The notes below the pieces were generated by a model that had not been told where the DNA came from, made no database searches, and saw only the letters and a program-made list of their open reading frames with translations. This document shows, piece by piece, positions 34,620 through 44,014 of a DNA stretch of 64,000 nt (positions are counted from its first letter, which is position 1; the number at the start of each line of letters is the position of its first letter). Location: NCBI RefSeq assembly GCF_900113285.1, contig NZ_FOOT01000009.1, positions 1 through 64,000 on the forward strand, written 5' to 3'. Origin of the DNA: Pontibacter chinhatensis. Lineage in GTDB: Bacteria > Bacteroidota > Bacteroidia > Cytophagales > Hymenobacteraceae. Both the position numbers and the translations under genes were made by a program.

Positions 34620-34627
34620 CAAAGGTA
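34620..34627 (-). promoter_or_regulatory. -7 promoter box of the RarD-like gene
   Basis: TACCTTTG on the minus strand matches the Bacteroidota -7 consensus TAnnTTTG and sits 27 bases upstream of the start codon. No clear -33 partner is seen. Confidence 0.5.
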
Positions 34628-34984
34628 GAGAATTGTTGATTGATAATTGTTGATGGTTGGATGGTTAAATTGTTAAGTGGTTGATTGCCTGAGTTAGGGT
34701 TTGTAGGATGGTGGTACTGGGCCCAACCACCCCTAACCCCTCCTGGGGGTAGGGGCCCTCGATAAAGGCTAAGGCGGGGAGTCTGGTAATTGCTTTAGCT
34801 GAAGTATAAGCTTTAGAGCTGCTGTCCTCGCACGGACAGGTCGCGACCTGTCCCTACAAACTCGACTCCTAAACTCGCCTAACTTTTTACCCCCCAAACT
34901 CTCCCAACTTTCTAACCTTCTAACTTTTTAACTTTCTAACTCCTAAAATCTCTAACTCTTAAACTCTCTAACTCCCAAACTCCC
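34628..34984. repeat. Mosaic repeats in inverted order with a 20-bp palindrome
   Basis: A run of TTGATTGATAATTGTTGATG-like text is followed by the repeat modules in the reverse order of 28861-29090: GGCCCAACCACCCCTAACCC, GGCGGGGAGTCTGGTAATTG, then the palindrome GGACAGGTCGCGACCTGTCC at 34834-34853. After it, about 130 bases of CTAACTCC-like runs lead up to the murF-alr promoter. The two copies flank a region of about 5.7 kb. Confidence 0.75.
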
Positions 34985-34992
34985 TAACTTTG
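34985..34992 (+). promoter_or_regulatory. -7 promoter box of murF-alr, next to the start codon
   Basis: TAACTTTG ends five bases before the ATG at 34998. With a start site 4-7 bases downstream, the transcript would have almost no leader. The box is made from the last unit of the CTAACTCC-like repeat run. Confidence 0.55.
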
Positions 34993-34997
34993 CCGCC

Positions 34998-37454
34998 ATG
35001 CTCACGTTTCAGCAACTTCAAAGTACAACCCAGGGCAAGGAAGTACAGTTTGTGCGGCCGCTACCTATTGTGCACCTGCTTACCGACAGCCGCAAGCTCT
35101 CGCAACCGGCGGGCTCTGTGTTTTTCGCCATTCAAGGCAAGTATAATGATGGCCATAGGTACCTGCCGCAGCTGTACACGCAAGGGGTGAGGGCCTTTGT
35201 GCTGGAGCAGGGCGAGCCGGAGGAACTGAAGCGGTTGTATCCGGAGGCCAACATCCTTTTGGTCAAAAATAGCCTGGAGGCGCTGCAAAGGCTGGCGGCC
35301 TGGCACCGGGCGCAGTTCGCCATTCCCGTAATCGGCATCACGGGCAGCAACGGCAAAACGATTGTAAAAGAGTGGATCTCGCAGCTGCTGAGCACCGATG
35401 AGTTGGTGGTGAAGAGCCCGCGCAGCTACAATTCGCAGCTAGGGGTGCCGCTGAGCGTGTGGCAGCTGCAGCCCAACCATACGTTAGGCATTTTTGAGGC
35501 GGGGATTTCGCAACCCGGTGAGATGGAGAAGCTACAGCCCATCATTCGGCCTACCCTTGGCATTTTTACCAACATCGGCACGGCCCACGACGAAGGCTTT
35601 GCCTCTCGCGAGCAGAAGGTGCAGGAGAAGCTAAAGCTGTTTAAGGAGGTGGAATCACTCTTTTACTGCGCCGATTACGAGCTGCTGCACCAGGCAGTGC
35701 TCGCCCAAAGTATAAACTCCTTCACCTGGAGCCGCATACATCCCGAGGCTGATTTATACATCAACGCCACCACCACGGCCGGCCACCGGACCATCGTGGT
35801 CTATACTTTCGGGGGAGAGAAGCAGCGGCTGGCCCTGCCGTTTACCGACGAGGCCTCTGTGGAGAACGCGCTGCATTGCCTGGCTATACTTTTATACCGC
35901 CGCCTGCCGCTCTCCGAAATTCAGGACCGGCTGGACCGCCTGCACCCGGTGGCCATGCGCCTGGAGATGAAGGAGGCCATCAACGGCTGCTACCTCATCG
36001 ACGATACCTACAACAACGACCTGGCCGGCCTCACCATTGCCCTAAACCTGCAGGCCAGTCAGCCGCAGCGGGGGCAGCACACGCTTATACTTTCCGATGT
36101 GCTGGAGTCGGGTTTGCCCGAGCAGGACCTGTACCGGAAGGTGGCAGAGTTGGTGCAGGCGCACCAGGTGCAGCGGCTCATCGGCATCGGGCCCACCATC
36201 AGCAAGTATAGCCACCTGTTTCCCAAAGCTGATTTCTATACTTCCACGACAGATTTTCTGAAGGCGTTTAACCCGGATGCCTTCCGCAACGAGGTAATTC
36301 TGGTGAAGGGGGCGCGCGTGTTTGGGTTCGAAAGGATTGTGCAGGCTTTTCAGCAGAAGGTACACGGCACGGTGCTGGAGGTAAACCTGGATGCCCTGGT
36401 GCATAACCTTAATTACTACCGCGCCAAACTGAACCCGGACACCAGGCTGATGGTGATGGTCAAGGCTTTTGCCTATGGCAGCGGAAGCTTCGAAGTGGCT
36501 AACCTGCTCCAGTTTCACCGGGTGGATTACCTGGCCGTGGCCTATGTGGACGAAGGGGTGGCCCTGCGCGAGAACGGCATCACGCTACCAATTATGGTCA
36601 TGAACCCTTCGCCCGACAGCTTTCCCAAACTACGGCAGTACAGCCTCGAACCGGAAATCTACGCCCTGGAGCAGCTTCAGGCTTTTGTGGCCTCGCTGGA
36701 GCCGGACGTAAAGTATAAAATCCACCTGAAGCTCGATACGGGCATGCACCGCCTGGGATTTGAGGAACAGGATTTTGAGGCTTTGTTCGCCTTGCTGGAG
36801 CGGCACCCGCAGGTGCAGGTGGCCAGCACTTTCTCGCACCTGGCTGGGGCCGACGAGGCCATCCACAACGATTTCTCGCAGCTGCAGATTTCACGCTTCA
36901 GAAGTATGGCTACCACGCTGGAGGAGCGGCTAAAATATAAAATCATCAAACACATCCTCAACTCGGCGGGCATTGTGCGCTTTCCGGAGCACCAGCTGGA
37001 CATGGTGCGCTTGGGTATCGGCCTGTACGGGGTGGAGGCCACAGGCTCGGAGCAGGAGGCGCTGCGGCCGGTGAGTACGCTCAAGACCACGGTCTCCCAG
37101 GTGAAAAGTATAAAACAGGGCGACACGGTGGGCTACAGCCGCAGGGGGATTGCGGATGTGGACAAAACCACCGCTACCATCGCCATCGGCTATGCCGACG
37201 GCTACGACCGCCGCTTTAGCAACGGGGTGGGGGAGGTGCTTATCAACGGCCGGCGCTGCCCCATCATCGGCAACGTGTGCATGGACATGTGCATGGTCGA
37301 CGTGACGGGCGTGCCGGTAAGGCCCGGAGACGCTGTTACCGTGTTCGGGCCGGAGCTGACGCTGGTGGAGCTGGCGCAGCGCATCGGCACCATCCCCTAC
37401 GAATTGCTCACCAACGTGAGCACCCGGGTAAAGCGTATTTTCTATTCGGAATAA
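34998..37454 (+). CDS. murF-alr: Bifunctional MurF ligase / alanine racemase
   Basis: An 818-residue fusion of two cell-wall enzymes. The N-terminal half is MurF, which adds D-Ala-D-Ala to UDP-MurNAc-tripeptide with ATP; its P-loop is GITGSNGKTIVKEW (about residues 113-126), and IDDTYNNDLAGL is the second motif. The C-terminal half, from about residue 455 (LEVNLDALVHNLNYYRAKL), is a PLP alanine racemase that makes D-alanine; the PLP lysine is in VMVKAFAYGSG (about residue 494), and a later NVCMDMCMVDV and RLGIGLYG are family motifs. Such fusions are known in Bacteroidota. The promoter box lies directly upstream, so the mRNA may be nearly leaderless. Confidence 0.96.
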   Translation: MLTFQQLQSTTQGKEVQFVRPLPIVHLLTDSRKLSQPAGSVFFAIQGKYNDGHRYLPQLYTQGVRAFVLEQGEPEELKRLYPEANILLVKNSLEALQRLAAWHRAQFAIPVIGITGSNGKTIVKEWISQLLSTDELVVKSPRSYNSQLGVPLSVWQLQPNHTLGIFEAGISQPGEMEKLQPIIRPTLGIFTNIGTAHDEGFASREQKVQEKLKLFKEVESLFYCADYELLHQAVLAQSINSFTWSRIHPEADLYINATTTAGHRTIVVYTFGGEKQRLALPFTDEASVENALHCLAILLYRRLPLSEIQDRLDRLHPVAMRLEMKEAINGCYLIDDTYNNDLAGLTIALNLQASQPQRGQHTLILSDVLESGLPEQDLYRKVAELVQAHQVQRLIGIGPTISKYSHLFPKADFYTSTTDFLKAFNPDAFRNEVILVKGARVFGFERIVQAFQQKVHGTVLEVNLDALVHNLNYYRAKLNPDTRLMVMVKAFAYGSGSFEVANLLQFHRVDYLAVAYVDEGVALRENGITLPIMVMNPSPDSFPKLRQYSLEPEIYALEQLQAFVASLEPDVKYKIHLKLDTGMHRLGFEEQDFEALFALLERHPQVQVASTFSHLAGADEAIHNDFSQLQISRFRSMATTLEERLKYKIIKHILNSAGIVRFPEHQLDMVRLGIGLYGVEATGSEQEALRPVSTLKTTVSQVKSIKQGDTVGYSRRGIADVDKTTATIAIGYADGYDRRFSNGVGEVLINGRRCPIIGNVCMDMCMVDVTGVPVRPGDAVTVFGPELTLVELAQRIGTIPYELLTNVSTRVKRIFYSE

Positions 37455-37616
37455 GCCAAAGCCTTACTTTACATCTGAACGGTTTCAGGAAATAACTGCC
37501 TCATTTTCAGAATTTAGCTTTCCGGATGGCTCAAATTCCTATTTCTTTTGCTTTAAAGTTGAACACCTCGTAACTTGCAGTTGTTTATAAACAGTCTAAA
37601 TAAAGAGCGAATAGAG

Positions 37617-37868
37617 GTGGAACATAAGGCAGAAAAACAAGCAGTGCGCAGATCGGTGCGCGACATGGAGATAGGCGAGCGTGGCGTGATCTCTAGCCTG
37701 AATGACCCTGAAATGGGCCTGAAACTGCTTGAAATGGGTTGTATACCCGGTGCAGAAATCAAAATGAACAGCCGTGCCCCTCTCGGCGACCCGATCACCA
37801 TCATCGTGAACGACTATACGCTCTCCCTGCGCCTAGATGAAGCAGAGACTATTTTACTCAAGCCGTAG
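37617..37868 (+). CDS. feoA: FeoA domain protein
   Basis: A FeoA protein (about 83 residues), the small SH3-like cytoplasmic partner of the ferrous iron transporter FeoB. The motifs DMEIGERGVISSL, MGLKLLEMGCIPGAEIKM and APLGDPITIIVNDYTLSLRLDEA match the family closely. The start is uncertain: no ATG fits, so I chose GTG 37617; a TTG at 37575 would add 14 residues. It ends eight bases before feoB. Confidence 0.88.
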   Translation: MEHKAEKQAVRRSVRDMEIGERGVISSLNDPEMGLKLLEMGCIPGAEIKMNSRAPLGDPITIIVNDYTLSLRLDEAETILLKP

Positions 37869-37876
37869 ACCTTAAC

Positions 37877-40030
37877 ATGACTGTAGCTACCCAACCTGAG
37901 ATTAAACCGGCAGGGCGGAAGATCGCCAAGCCGGCAGAAGTGAAAATTGCCCTTATTGGTAATCCTAACTCCGGCAAGACATCGTTGTTCAATCAGCTTA
38001 CCGGCCTTAACCAAAAGGTTGGCAACTTTCCGGGGGTTACAGTAGATAAGAAATCGGGCTTTATACAACTTACACCTTCTATCAGAGCCGAGATCATAGA
38101 TCTGCCGGGCTCTTACAGCCTTTACCCCAAGTCGCTGGATGAGCGGGTGATAACCGACCTGTTGCATGATCCAGCCTCCAAGCAATCCCCTGACCTAATT
38201 GTTGTTACCGCAGACGCCTCCAACCTGAAGCGCAACCTGCTGCTGTTCACGCAGCTGGCCGACCTGCAGCTGCCGGCGGTGCTGGCCCTGAACATGGTGG
38301 ATGTGGCCGAGCAAGAGGGGGTAAAGATTGACGTGGATGCGCTGCAGCGCGAACTGGGGGTGCCCGTTATCCCGATGAACGCCCGCAAAGGCGCCGGCGT
38401 GGCGGCCCTTAAAATTGTGATGACGCAGCAGCTGACTGCGCCGCAGAAGGCCTTTTATACTGTTCCTTCTGACCTTCAGCCGCTGCTACAAAGTATAAAA
38501 TCCCGCTTTGGCCTGAGCAACGATTACCTGGCCTTACAGTACGCGCACCTCCACAAGAGCCTTAAATTCCTGAAGGAAGAGGATGTAGCCTGGATGGGCG
38601 AACAGCTGGAGAGCGCAGGATTTAAATCGAACACCCGCCAGGCAGAGGAAACGATTGCCCGCTATACCCGCATCAACGAGCTTTTGCTGGATGTGGTGCG
38701 CGTGGAGAAAGCCGACAAGGACGAGAAGTTCAGCAACCGCCTCGACCAGATCCTGACGCACAAGGTGTACGGTTATCTCATTTTCTTCGGCTTGCTCTTC
38801 CTTATCTTTCAGGCCATCTTTGCCTGGGCTAGCTACCCGATGGATCTCATAGACCTGGGTATTGCTAACTTGAATGCGCTGATCCAGAGCAATTTTGAAG
38901 GACCGCTTATCAACCTGCTAACCGAAGGCGTTATTGCCGGTCTGGGGGGCGTGCTGATATTTATACCGCAGATTGCCATCCTTTTCGCTTTTATCGCTAT
39001 CCTGGAGGAGACTGGCTACATGGCCCGCGTTACCTTTATGATGGACAAGGTGATGCGCAAGTTCGGGCTGAACGGAAAAAGCGTAGTGCCGCTGATTTCG
39101 GGTGTGGCCTGTGCCGTGCCGGCCGTAATGTCGGCGCGCACGATTGAGAACTGGAAGGACCGCATGATCACCATCTTCGTAACGCCCCTGATGAGTTGCT
39201 CGGCTCGCATCCCGGTTTATACTGTGCTGATTGCGCTGGTGGTGCCCGAAGTATACTACTTCGGATTCCTGAACCTGCAGGGCCTGGTGCTCATGGCGCT
39301 TTACCTGATCGGTTTTGTGGCGGCTGTGCTTTCCGCCTGGCTCCTGAAGGTTATCCTCAAGGCCCGCGAGCGCAGCTACTTCATCATGGAGTTCCCAACC
39401 TACAAAATGCCCCGCTGGAAGAACGTGGGCCTAACGATTGTAGAGAAAGTGAAGGCCTTTGTGTTTGAGGCTGGTAAAATCATTGTGGCCATCTCCATTA
39501 TACTTTGGGTGCTGGCCTCCTATGGCCCCGGTGATGGCTTTGAGCGTGCAGAGCAGCAAGCGCTTGTGGAAGCACAGAACGAAGGCTTAACCCAGGAAGA
39601 GACTGAAGTCAGAATAGCCTCTCACCAACTGGAGGTATCCTATGCCGGCAAGTTCGGGCAGGCCATAGAGCCTGTTATCAAGCCGCTAGGTTACGACTGG
39701 AAGATAGGTATTGCCCTGCTTACTTCTTTTGCGGCCCGTGAGGTGTTTGTGGGTACCATGTCCACCATCTATAGCATAGGCGAAGAAGAAAACGTAACCA
39801 CCATCAAAGAGAAGCTTGCAACGGTGAAGGATGATAACGGAGAGCCCTTCTTCTCTCCGGCGCGGAGTTTCTCACTCATGATCTTCTACTTGTTCGCCAT
39901 GCAGTGCGTGAGCACCCTGGCCATCGTGCGCCGCGAAACCAAGAGCTGGGCCTGGCCTGCAGCGCAACTGGTTTATATGAGCGGCCTGGCCTATGTGATG
40001 GCCTTCATCACCTACCAGCTACTGCGTTAG
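37877..40030 (+). CDS. feoB: Ferrous iron transport protein B
   Basis: A 717-residue FeoB, the inner-membrane Fe(II) uptake protein. The G-protein domain comes first: G1 GNPNSGKTSLFNQLTG (about residues 33-48), G2 near VGNFPGVTVDK, G3 DLPGSYS, and G4 ALNMVDVAE. The membrane part has eight or more segments with two repeated Gate motifs, one in ISGVACAVPAVMSARTIEN and one in LLTSFAAREVFVGTMSTIYS. It is in an operon with feoA. A strong terminator follows. No feoC-like gene is seen. Confidence 0.97.
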   Translation: MTVATQPEIKPAGRKIAKPAEVKIALIGNPNSGKTSLFNQLTGLNQKVGNFPGVTVDKKSGFIQLTPSIRAEIIDLPGSYSLYPKSLDERVITDLLHDPASKQSPDLIVVTADASNLKRNLLLFTQLADLQLPAVLALNMVDVAEQEGVKIDVDALQRELGVPVIPMNARKGAGVAALKIVMTQQLTAPQKAFYTVPSDLQPLLQSIKSRFGLSNDYLALQYAHLHKSLKFLKEEDVAWMGEQLESAGFKSNTRQAEETIARYTRINELLLDVVRVEKADKDEKFSNRLDQILTHKVYGYLIFFGLLFLIFQAIFAWASYPMDLIDLGIANLNALIQSNFEGPLINLLTEGVIAGLGGVLIFIPQIAILFAFIAILEETGYMARVTFMMDKVMRKFGLNGKSVVPLISGVACAVPAVMSARTIENWKDRMITIFVTPLMSCSARIPVYTVLIALVVPEVYYFGFLNLQGLVLMALYLIGFVAAVLSAWLLKVILKARERSYFIMEFPTYKMPRWKNVGLTIVEKVKAFVFEAGKIIVAISIILWVLASYGPGDGFERAEQQALVEAQNEGLTQEETEVRIASHQLEVSYAGKFGQAIEPVIKPLGYDWKIGIALLTSFAAREVFVGTMSTIYSIGEEENVTTIKEKLATVKDDNGEPFFSPARSFSLMIFYLFAMQCVSTLAIVRRETKSWAWPAAQLVYMSGLAYVMAFITYQLLR

Positions 40031-40032
40031 CC

Positions 40033-40099
40033 ATACTTTTTTAAAGTATAAAAACGGCGCGGCCCGAAGCATATTACTGCTTCGGGCCGCGCCGTTTTT
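40033..40099. terminator. feoB terminator preceded by an inverted AAGTATA pair
   Basis: A perfect 7-bp inverted pair, ATACTTT and AAAGTAT (40033-40049), overlaps the start of a very strong terminator. That terminator pairs AAAAACGGCGCGGCCCGAAG (40050-40069, plus CA) with TGCTTCGGGCCGCGCCGTTT (40078-40097, plus TT), leaving a six-base loop. Confidence 0.93.
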
Positions 40100-40758
40100 G
40101 TATTTATCTCATACTTGTCTCACGCTTTATTTCTTTATCTGTTCTTGGTAATTTTCAATACCATAACCAAGTAATCATAAAAAACACCTCATATTTCTGA
40201 GTTTACGTATAATATTTATGTGATTGCTGCAAAATAAGGGCGTTTCTGAGAAAAAGGCCCCGCAGCATGAGCAGGCGATGTATCTGTTGACGGCTTCATA
40301 TTAATACACTGATTATCAGATATTTGCTTGCAAAGATGAGCGGTACGTTAGAAGTATAAATTATTCCACCTTACAAGGTAGTTAATCTAGCGATAAAAAT
40401 TGTGTTTTTCTGTGATGGTTTGTTTTGTTGATAATTGTCTGTCGCTATGAAACCAACTCTTACTCCCCGATTTGGCGTGAGTGCTGTACCAGATTCTCCC
40501 TGGTAAGTAAAGCATGAGCCGCAGGAATGCTTAGCTAAATAAGTAATAAATAGTGTGCAAGTAACATAGGGCCTACATGCCTTCAGTATGCTGTGCCCGC
40601 CTGTTCCTGCAGCAGTAGTTCCTCGCGCCCGTTTGCCGTTTGCGCCTCTTGTAAATGCCTCAACGTCACGCTTCACAGTTGCTTCCCTGTCTCGTGTATC
40701 CTTTTGATGGTCACTTTCTGAACATCCGAACTCTCACTTATTCTTAACTACTAGCACA
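40100..40758. other. Gene-free region upstream of susC1
   Basis: A 659-base gap of mixed composition, AT-rich in its first half and more GC-balanced toward susC1. A weak hairpin near 40572-40602 (GGGC ... GCCC) is the only structure I see. No TAnnTTTG box was found close to the susC1 ATG, so a long leader or a different promoter is likely. The short open frame on the minus strand (40371-40676) has no family resemblance and I do not believe it is a gene. Confidence 0.5.
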
Positions 40759-43700
40759 ATGAAGAAAGTCATATTACTCAGTTTCTTGCTTGTGGCAGTC
40801 CTGATAAATCAAGGCCTCGCCCAGGGAAGAACGATCACTGGCAGGGTAACGGACGCTACTACCAGCCAGCCGCTTCCGGGCGTTACCGTTTTGGTAAAGG
40901 GTACCACCGTAGGTACAGCCACTGCGGGAGACGGTACCTTCTCCCTGAACGTACCCGAAGGCAGCAATACCTTAAGCTTCAGCTTTATCGGCTATCAGGC
41001 AGTAGAGCGCACCATCGGCAACGCCTCTACCATTGATGTCGCCTTATCTACAGACACCGAGCAACTGCAGGAAGTGGTGGTAACTGCCTTGGGTATAGAG
41101 CGCTCCCGCAACGAGCTGGCGTATTCTGCCCAGCAGGTGAGCGGGGAGCAGATTACCCGTACAAGACCTGCTGACTTTGTCAACTCCCTCTCCGGTAAAG
41201 TAGCCGGTCTGGATATCAGAAGCAACAACACCATGGGTGGGTCTACTAACGTGGTGATCCGGGGTTATTCCTCTATTACCGGCAACAACCAGGCGCTGTT
41301 TGTGATTGACGGTGTGCCGGTGAGCAACGCCAACAACAACACCAACACCAGAGCCTACCAGCAGAACCCCGACTTCGGTGACCAGCAAGGCGGTCGGGCA
41401 GGCACAGACTGGGGTAACGCTGCAGCAGACCTGAACCCGGATAACATCGAGTCGGTGAACGTACTGAAGGGAGCGGCGGCGACAGCTCTGTACGGTTCGC
41501 GTGCAGCCAACGGCGTAATCATGATCACCACTAAGAAAGGCCGCAAAAACAGCCTGAATATAGTCGTAAACAGCGGTGTTACCTGGAGCGAGATCGATAA
41601 AAGCACCTTTGTCCGATACCAGAAGGAGTACGGCGCAGGCTACTCCCAGGAGTTCCGTGACCCGGCGGATTTAGGCAGCGGAGTAGCGCCGGTTGTAAGG
41701 TTTCAGGATGATGCTTCCTATGGCCCTCGGTTCGACCCGAACTTGCAGGTGTACCAGTGGGATGCCATTGATCCGTTCCACCCGAATTTTGGTAAGACAA
41801 GACCTTGGGTAGCGGCTGAAAATGACCCCAGTACTTTCTACGAAACCGGTGTCAACTCCAACCAAAGCGTAGTGGTAAGTGGTGGTGGAGACAGAACTAC
41901 TTTCAACCTGGGCTATACCCGCAACGATATCAGGGGAAACCTACCAAACAGCACGATAGACAAGGATCTGTTCAACTTCAACGGTTCTTATGACGCTACC
42001 GACAAATTAACGGTTAGTGCCTCTGCCAACTACTCTCGCACCGTGGCTGTGGGAAGGTATGGTACCGGGTACCAGGGGCGTAACCCTAACCAGGCTTTCA
42101 GGCAGTGGTGGCAAACCAACGTGGATATAGAAGAGCAACGAGACGCTTACTTTAGAAACCGCCAGAACATCACCTGGAACTGGAACAGCACCAATACAGG
42201 GCCTATCTTTACCGATAACCCTTACTGGACGAGATACGAAAACTTCTCGAACGACAGCCGGGACAACTTCTACGGTTACGCTACAGCTACCTACAAATTC
42301 ACCGACTGGTTTAACGTAATGGGTCGGGCGGCCTTTAACACAACCACAGACTTTCAGGAAGAGCGTATAGCCGTAGGGAGTGCGGACGTAAGCCAGTATC
42401 AACGGTTTGACCGGGATTTTAACGAGTCAAACTTCGACCTCCTCTTAAACTTCAACAAGAATATTACCGAAGACATCAGCTTCACAGGCTTGTTGGGATC
42501 CAACCTACGCAGAAGCCGCATGAACTCTATCAGAGCTACAACCAATGGTGGTCTTGTGGTTCCTGGTCTGTATGCGCTGTCAAATTCGGCTAATCCTCCC
42601 ACTCCACCGTTTGAAGAGGGCGAGCGCATTGGCGTAGACGGTATCTTTGCCAGCGCCAACTTTGGATTCAGAGAAATGGTGTTCCTGGAGCTTTCAGGCC
42701 GCCGGGATAAGTCAACTACTTTGCCCGAGGATAACAATTCCTATTTCTATCCTGCTGTGGCCGCAAACTTTGTCTTTTCCAACGCGCTGGAAATCCCGTG
42801 GCTATCGCTCGGCAAGGTGCGGGTCAATTATGCTGAGGTAGGTAACGACGCGCCGGCGCTGAGTGTACTGGACGTGTATGATAAGCCAACCGGCTTCGGT
42901 AATATTCCTCTATTCTCGCTTCCAGACATTAAGAACAACGAAAACCTGCAGCCCGAGCGGTCAAAGAGCTTTGAGGCAGGTCTGGAGGCAGAGTTCTTTA
43001 ACAGCCTTTTTGGGTTTGACTTCACCTGGTATACTTCTAAAACCGTGGATCAGATCATCCCTGTGAGTACTACATCAGCATCTGGTTATTCCCAGCGCTT
43101 TGTTAACGCAGGTGAAGTGGAGAACAAGGGATTTGAGGTGGCAGCATTTGTTACACCCGTGCGCACATCAAATCTCACCTGGACAATGAACCTCAACTTC
43201 TCGCGCAACAGGAACGAAGTAGTAAGCTTGTTTGAAGACGTGCAGAACGTGCTGCTGCAAAACTTCCAGGGTGGTGTTTCGCTTAATGCGGCAGTTGGCC
43301 ATCCTTACGGTGTGATTAGAGGCAACGACTTCGTCTACACCAACGGGCAGAGGACCGTTAACTCCGATGGCTACTACCTGGTTACTCCTGGTGCCAATGA
43401 CATCATCGGTGATCCAAACCCCGATTGGCTGGGAGGTGTGAACAACTCGATCACATTCAAGGATATTACGCTTGCTTTCCTGATTGATATACGTGACGGT
43501 GGCGATATTTTCTCCCTGGACCAATGGTACGGAGAAGCAACAGGCCTGTATCCGAACTCCGCCGGATTGAACGATAAAGGAAATCCTTCCCGCCTTCCGG
43601 TAGCTGAGGGCGGTGGTATACTTCTGCCAGGAGTAAATGAAAGCGGTGCCCCGAACGACGTTTATGCGGAGAACCAGGACGGCAATGGCCAGACTCCTTT

Positions 43701-44004
43701 TGGTTATGCCGCTAACAACGGTGTTGGTGCCCCTAAATCCTGGTATGTGTATGATGGTAGCTTTGTGAAATTGAGAGAAGTTGCCCTGTCATACGCCCTG
43801 CCTCAGACGCTGATTGAGAACCTCGGCTTCATCAAAGGGGTAGACCTGCAACTGATCGGCCGCAACCTGTGGATTATCCACAAGAACATGAAGTACTCAG
43901 ATCCGGAGGAGGGCATCAGCTCCGGCAATGCAGGCAGAGGCTATCAGAGCGGTGCCTACCCAGCCCTCAAAACCTACGGATTTAACGTGAGATTAAATTT
44001 TTAA
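40759..44004 (+). CDS. susC: SusC/RagA family TonB-linked outer membrane protein 1
   Basis: A 1081-residue TonB-dependent transporter of the SusC type. A signal peptide (about residues 1-22) is followed by the N-terminal carboxypeptidase-like regulatory domain (ITGRVTDATTSQPLPGVTVL ... FSFIGYQAVERTI, about 24-98), the SusC hallmark EVVVTALGIERS (about 106-117), and a plug domain with NVVIRGYSSITGNNQALFVI and LKGAAATALYGSRAANGVIM. The rest is a 22-strand-type barrel ending in aromatic LKTYGFNVRLNF. It imports a nutrient together with the SusD-like lipoprotein downstream (10 bases apart). The ligand is unknown. No glycoside hydrolase or regulator is next to it. Confidence 0.96.
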   Translation: MKKVILLSFLLVAVLINQGLAQGRTITGRVTDATTSQPLPGVTVLVKGTTVGTATAGDGTFSLNVPEGSNTLSFSFIGYQAVERTIGNASTIDVALSTDTEQLQEVVVTALGIERSRNELAYSAQQVSGEQITRTRPADFVNSLSGKVAGLDIRSNNTMGGSTNVVIRGYSSITGNNQALFVIDGVPVSNANNNTNTRAYQQNPDFGDQQGGRAGTDWGNAAADLNPDNIESVNVLKGAAATALYGSRAANGVIMITTKKGRKNSLNIVVNSGVTWSEIDKSTFVRYQKEYGAGYSQEFRDPADLGSGVAPVVRFQDDASYGPRFDPNLQVYQWDAIDPFHPNFGKTRPWVAAENDPSTFYETGVNSNQSVVVSGGGDRTTFNLGYTRNDIRGNLPNSTIDKDLFNFNGSYDATDKLTVSASANYSRTVAVGRYGTGYQGRNPNQAFRQWWQTNVDIEEQRDAYFRNRQNITWNWNSTNTGPIFTDNPYWTRYENFSNDSRDNFYGYATATYKFTDWFNVMGRAAFNTTTDFQEERIAVGSADVSQYQRFDRDFNESNFDLLLNFNKNITEDISFTGLLGSNLRRSRMNSIRATTNGGLVVPGLYALSNSANPPTPPFEEGERIGVDGIFASANFGFREMVFLELSGRRDKSTTLPEDNNSYFYPAVAANFVFSNALEIPWLSLGKVRVNYAEVGNDAPALSVLDVYDKPTGFGNIPLFSLPDIKNNENLQPERSKSFEAGLEAEFFNSLFGFDFTWYTSKTVDQIIPVSTTSASGYSQRFVNAGEVENKGFEVAAFVTPVRTSNLTWTMNLNFSRNRNEVVSLFEDVQNVLLQNFQGGVSLNAAVGHPYGVIRGNDFVYTNGQRTVNSDGYYLVTPGANDIIGDPNPDWLGGVNNSITFKDITLAFLIDIRDGGDIFSLDQWYGEATGLYPNSAGLNDKGNPSRLPVAEGGGILLPGVNESGAPNDVYAENQDGNGQTPFGYAANNGVGAPKSWYVYDGSFVKLREVALSYALPQTLIENLGFIKGVDLQLIGRNLWIIHKNMKYSDPEEGISSGNAGRGYQSGAYPALKTYGFNVRLNF

Positions 44005-44014
44005 GAGCAAAGAG

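Noticed and set aside
25572-34985. CRISPR array
   Set aside because: The repeated units in these gaps are not evenly spaced direct repeats and no cas gene is present; they are dispersed modules.
34998-37454. MurF-alanine racemase fusion as a new architecture
   Set aside because: The fusion is clear but already well known in Bacteroidota, so it is annotated and not reported as a novelty.
40371-40676. 101-residue minus-strand open frame upstream of susC1
   Set aside because: No family resemblance, odd composition, no promoter box, and located in what is likely the promoter and leader region of susC1.
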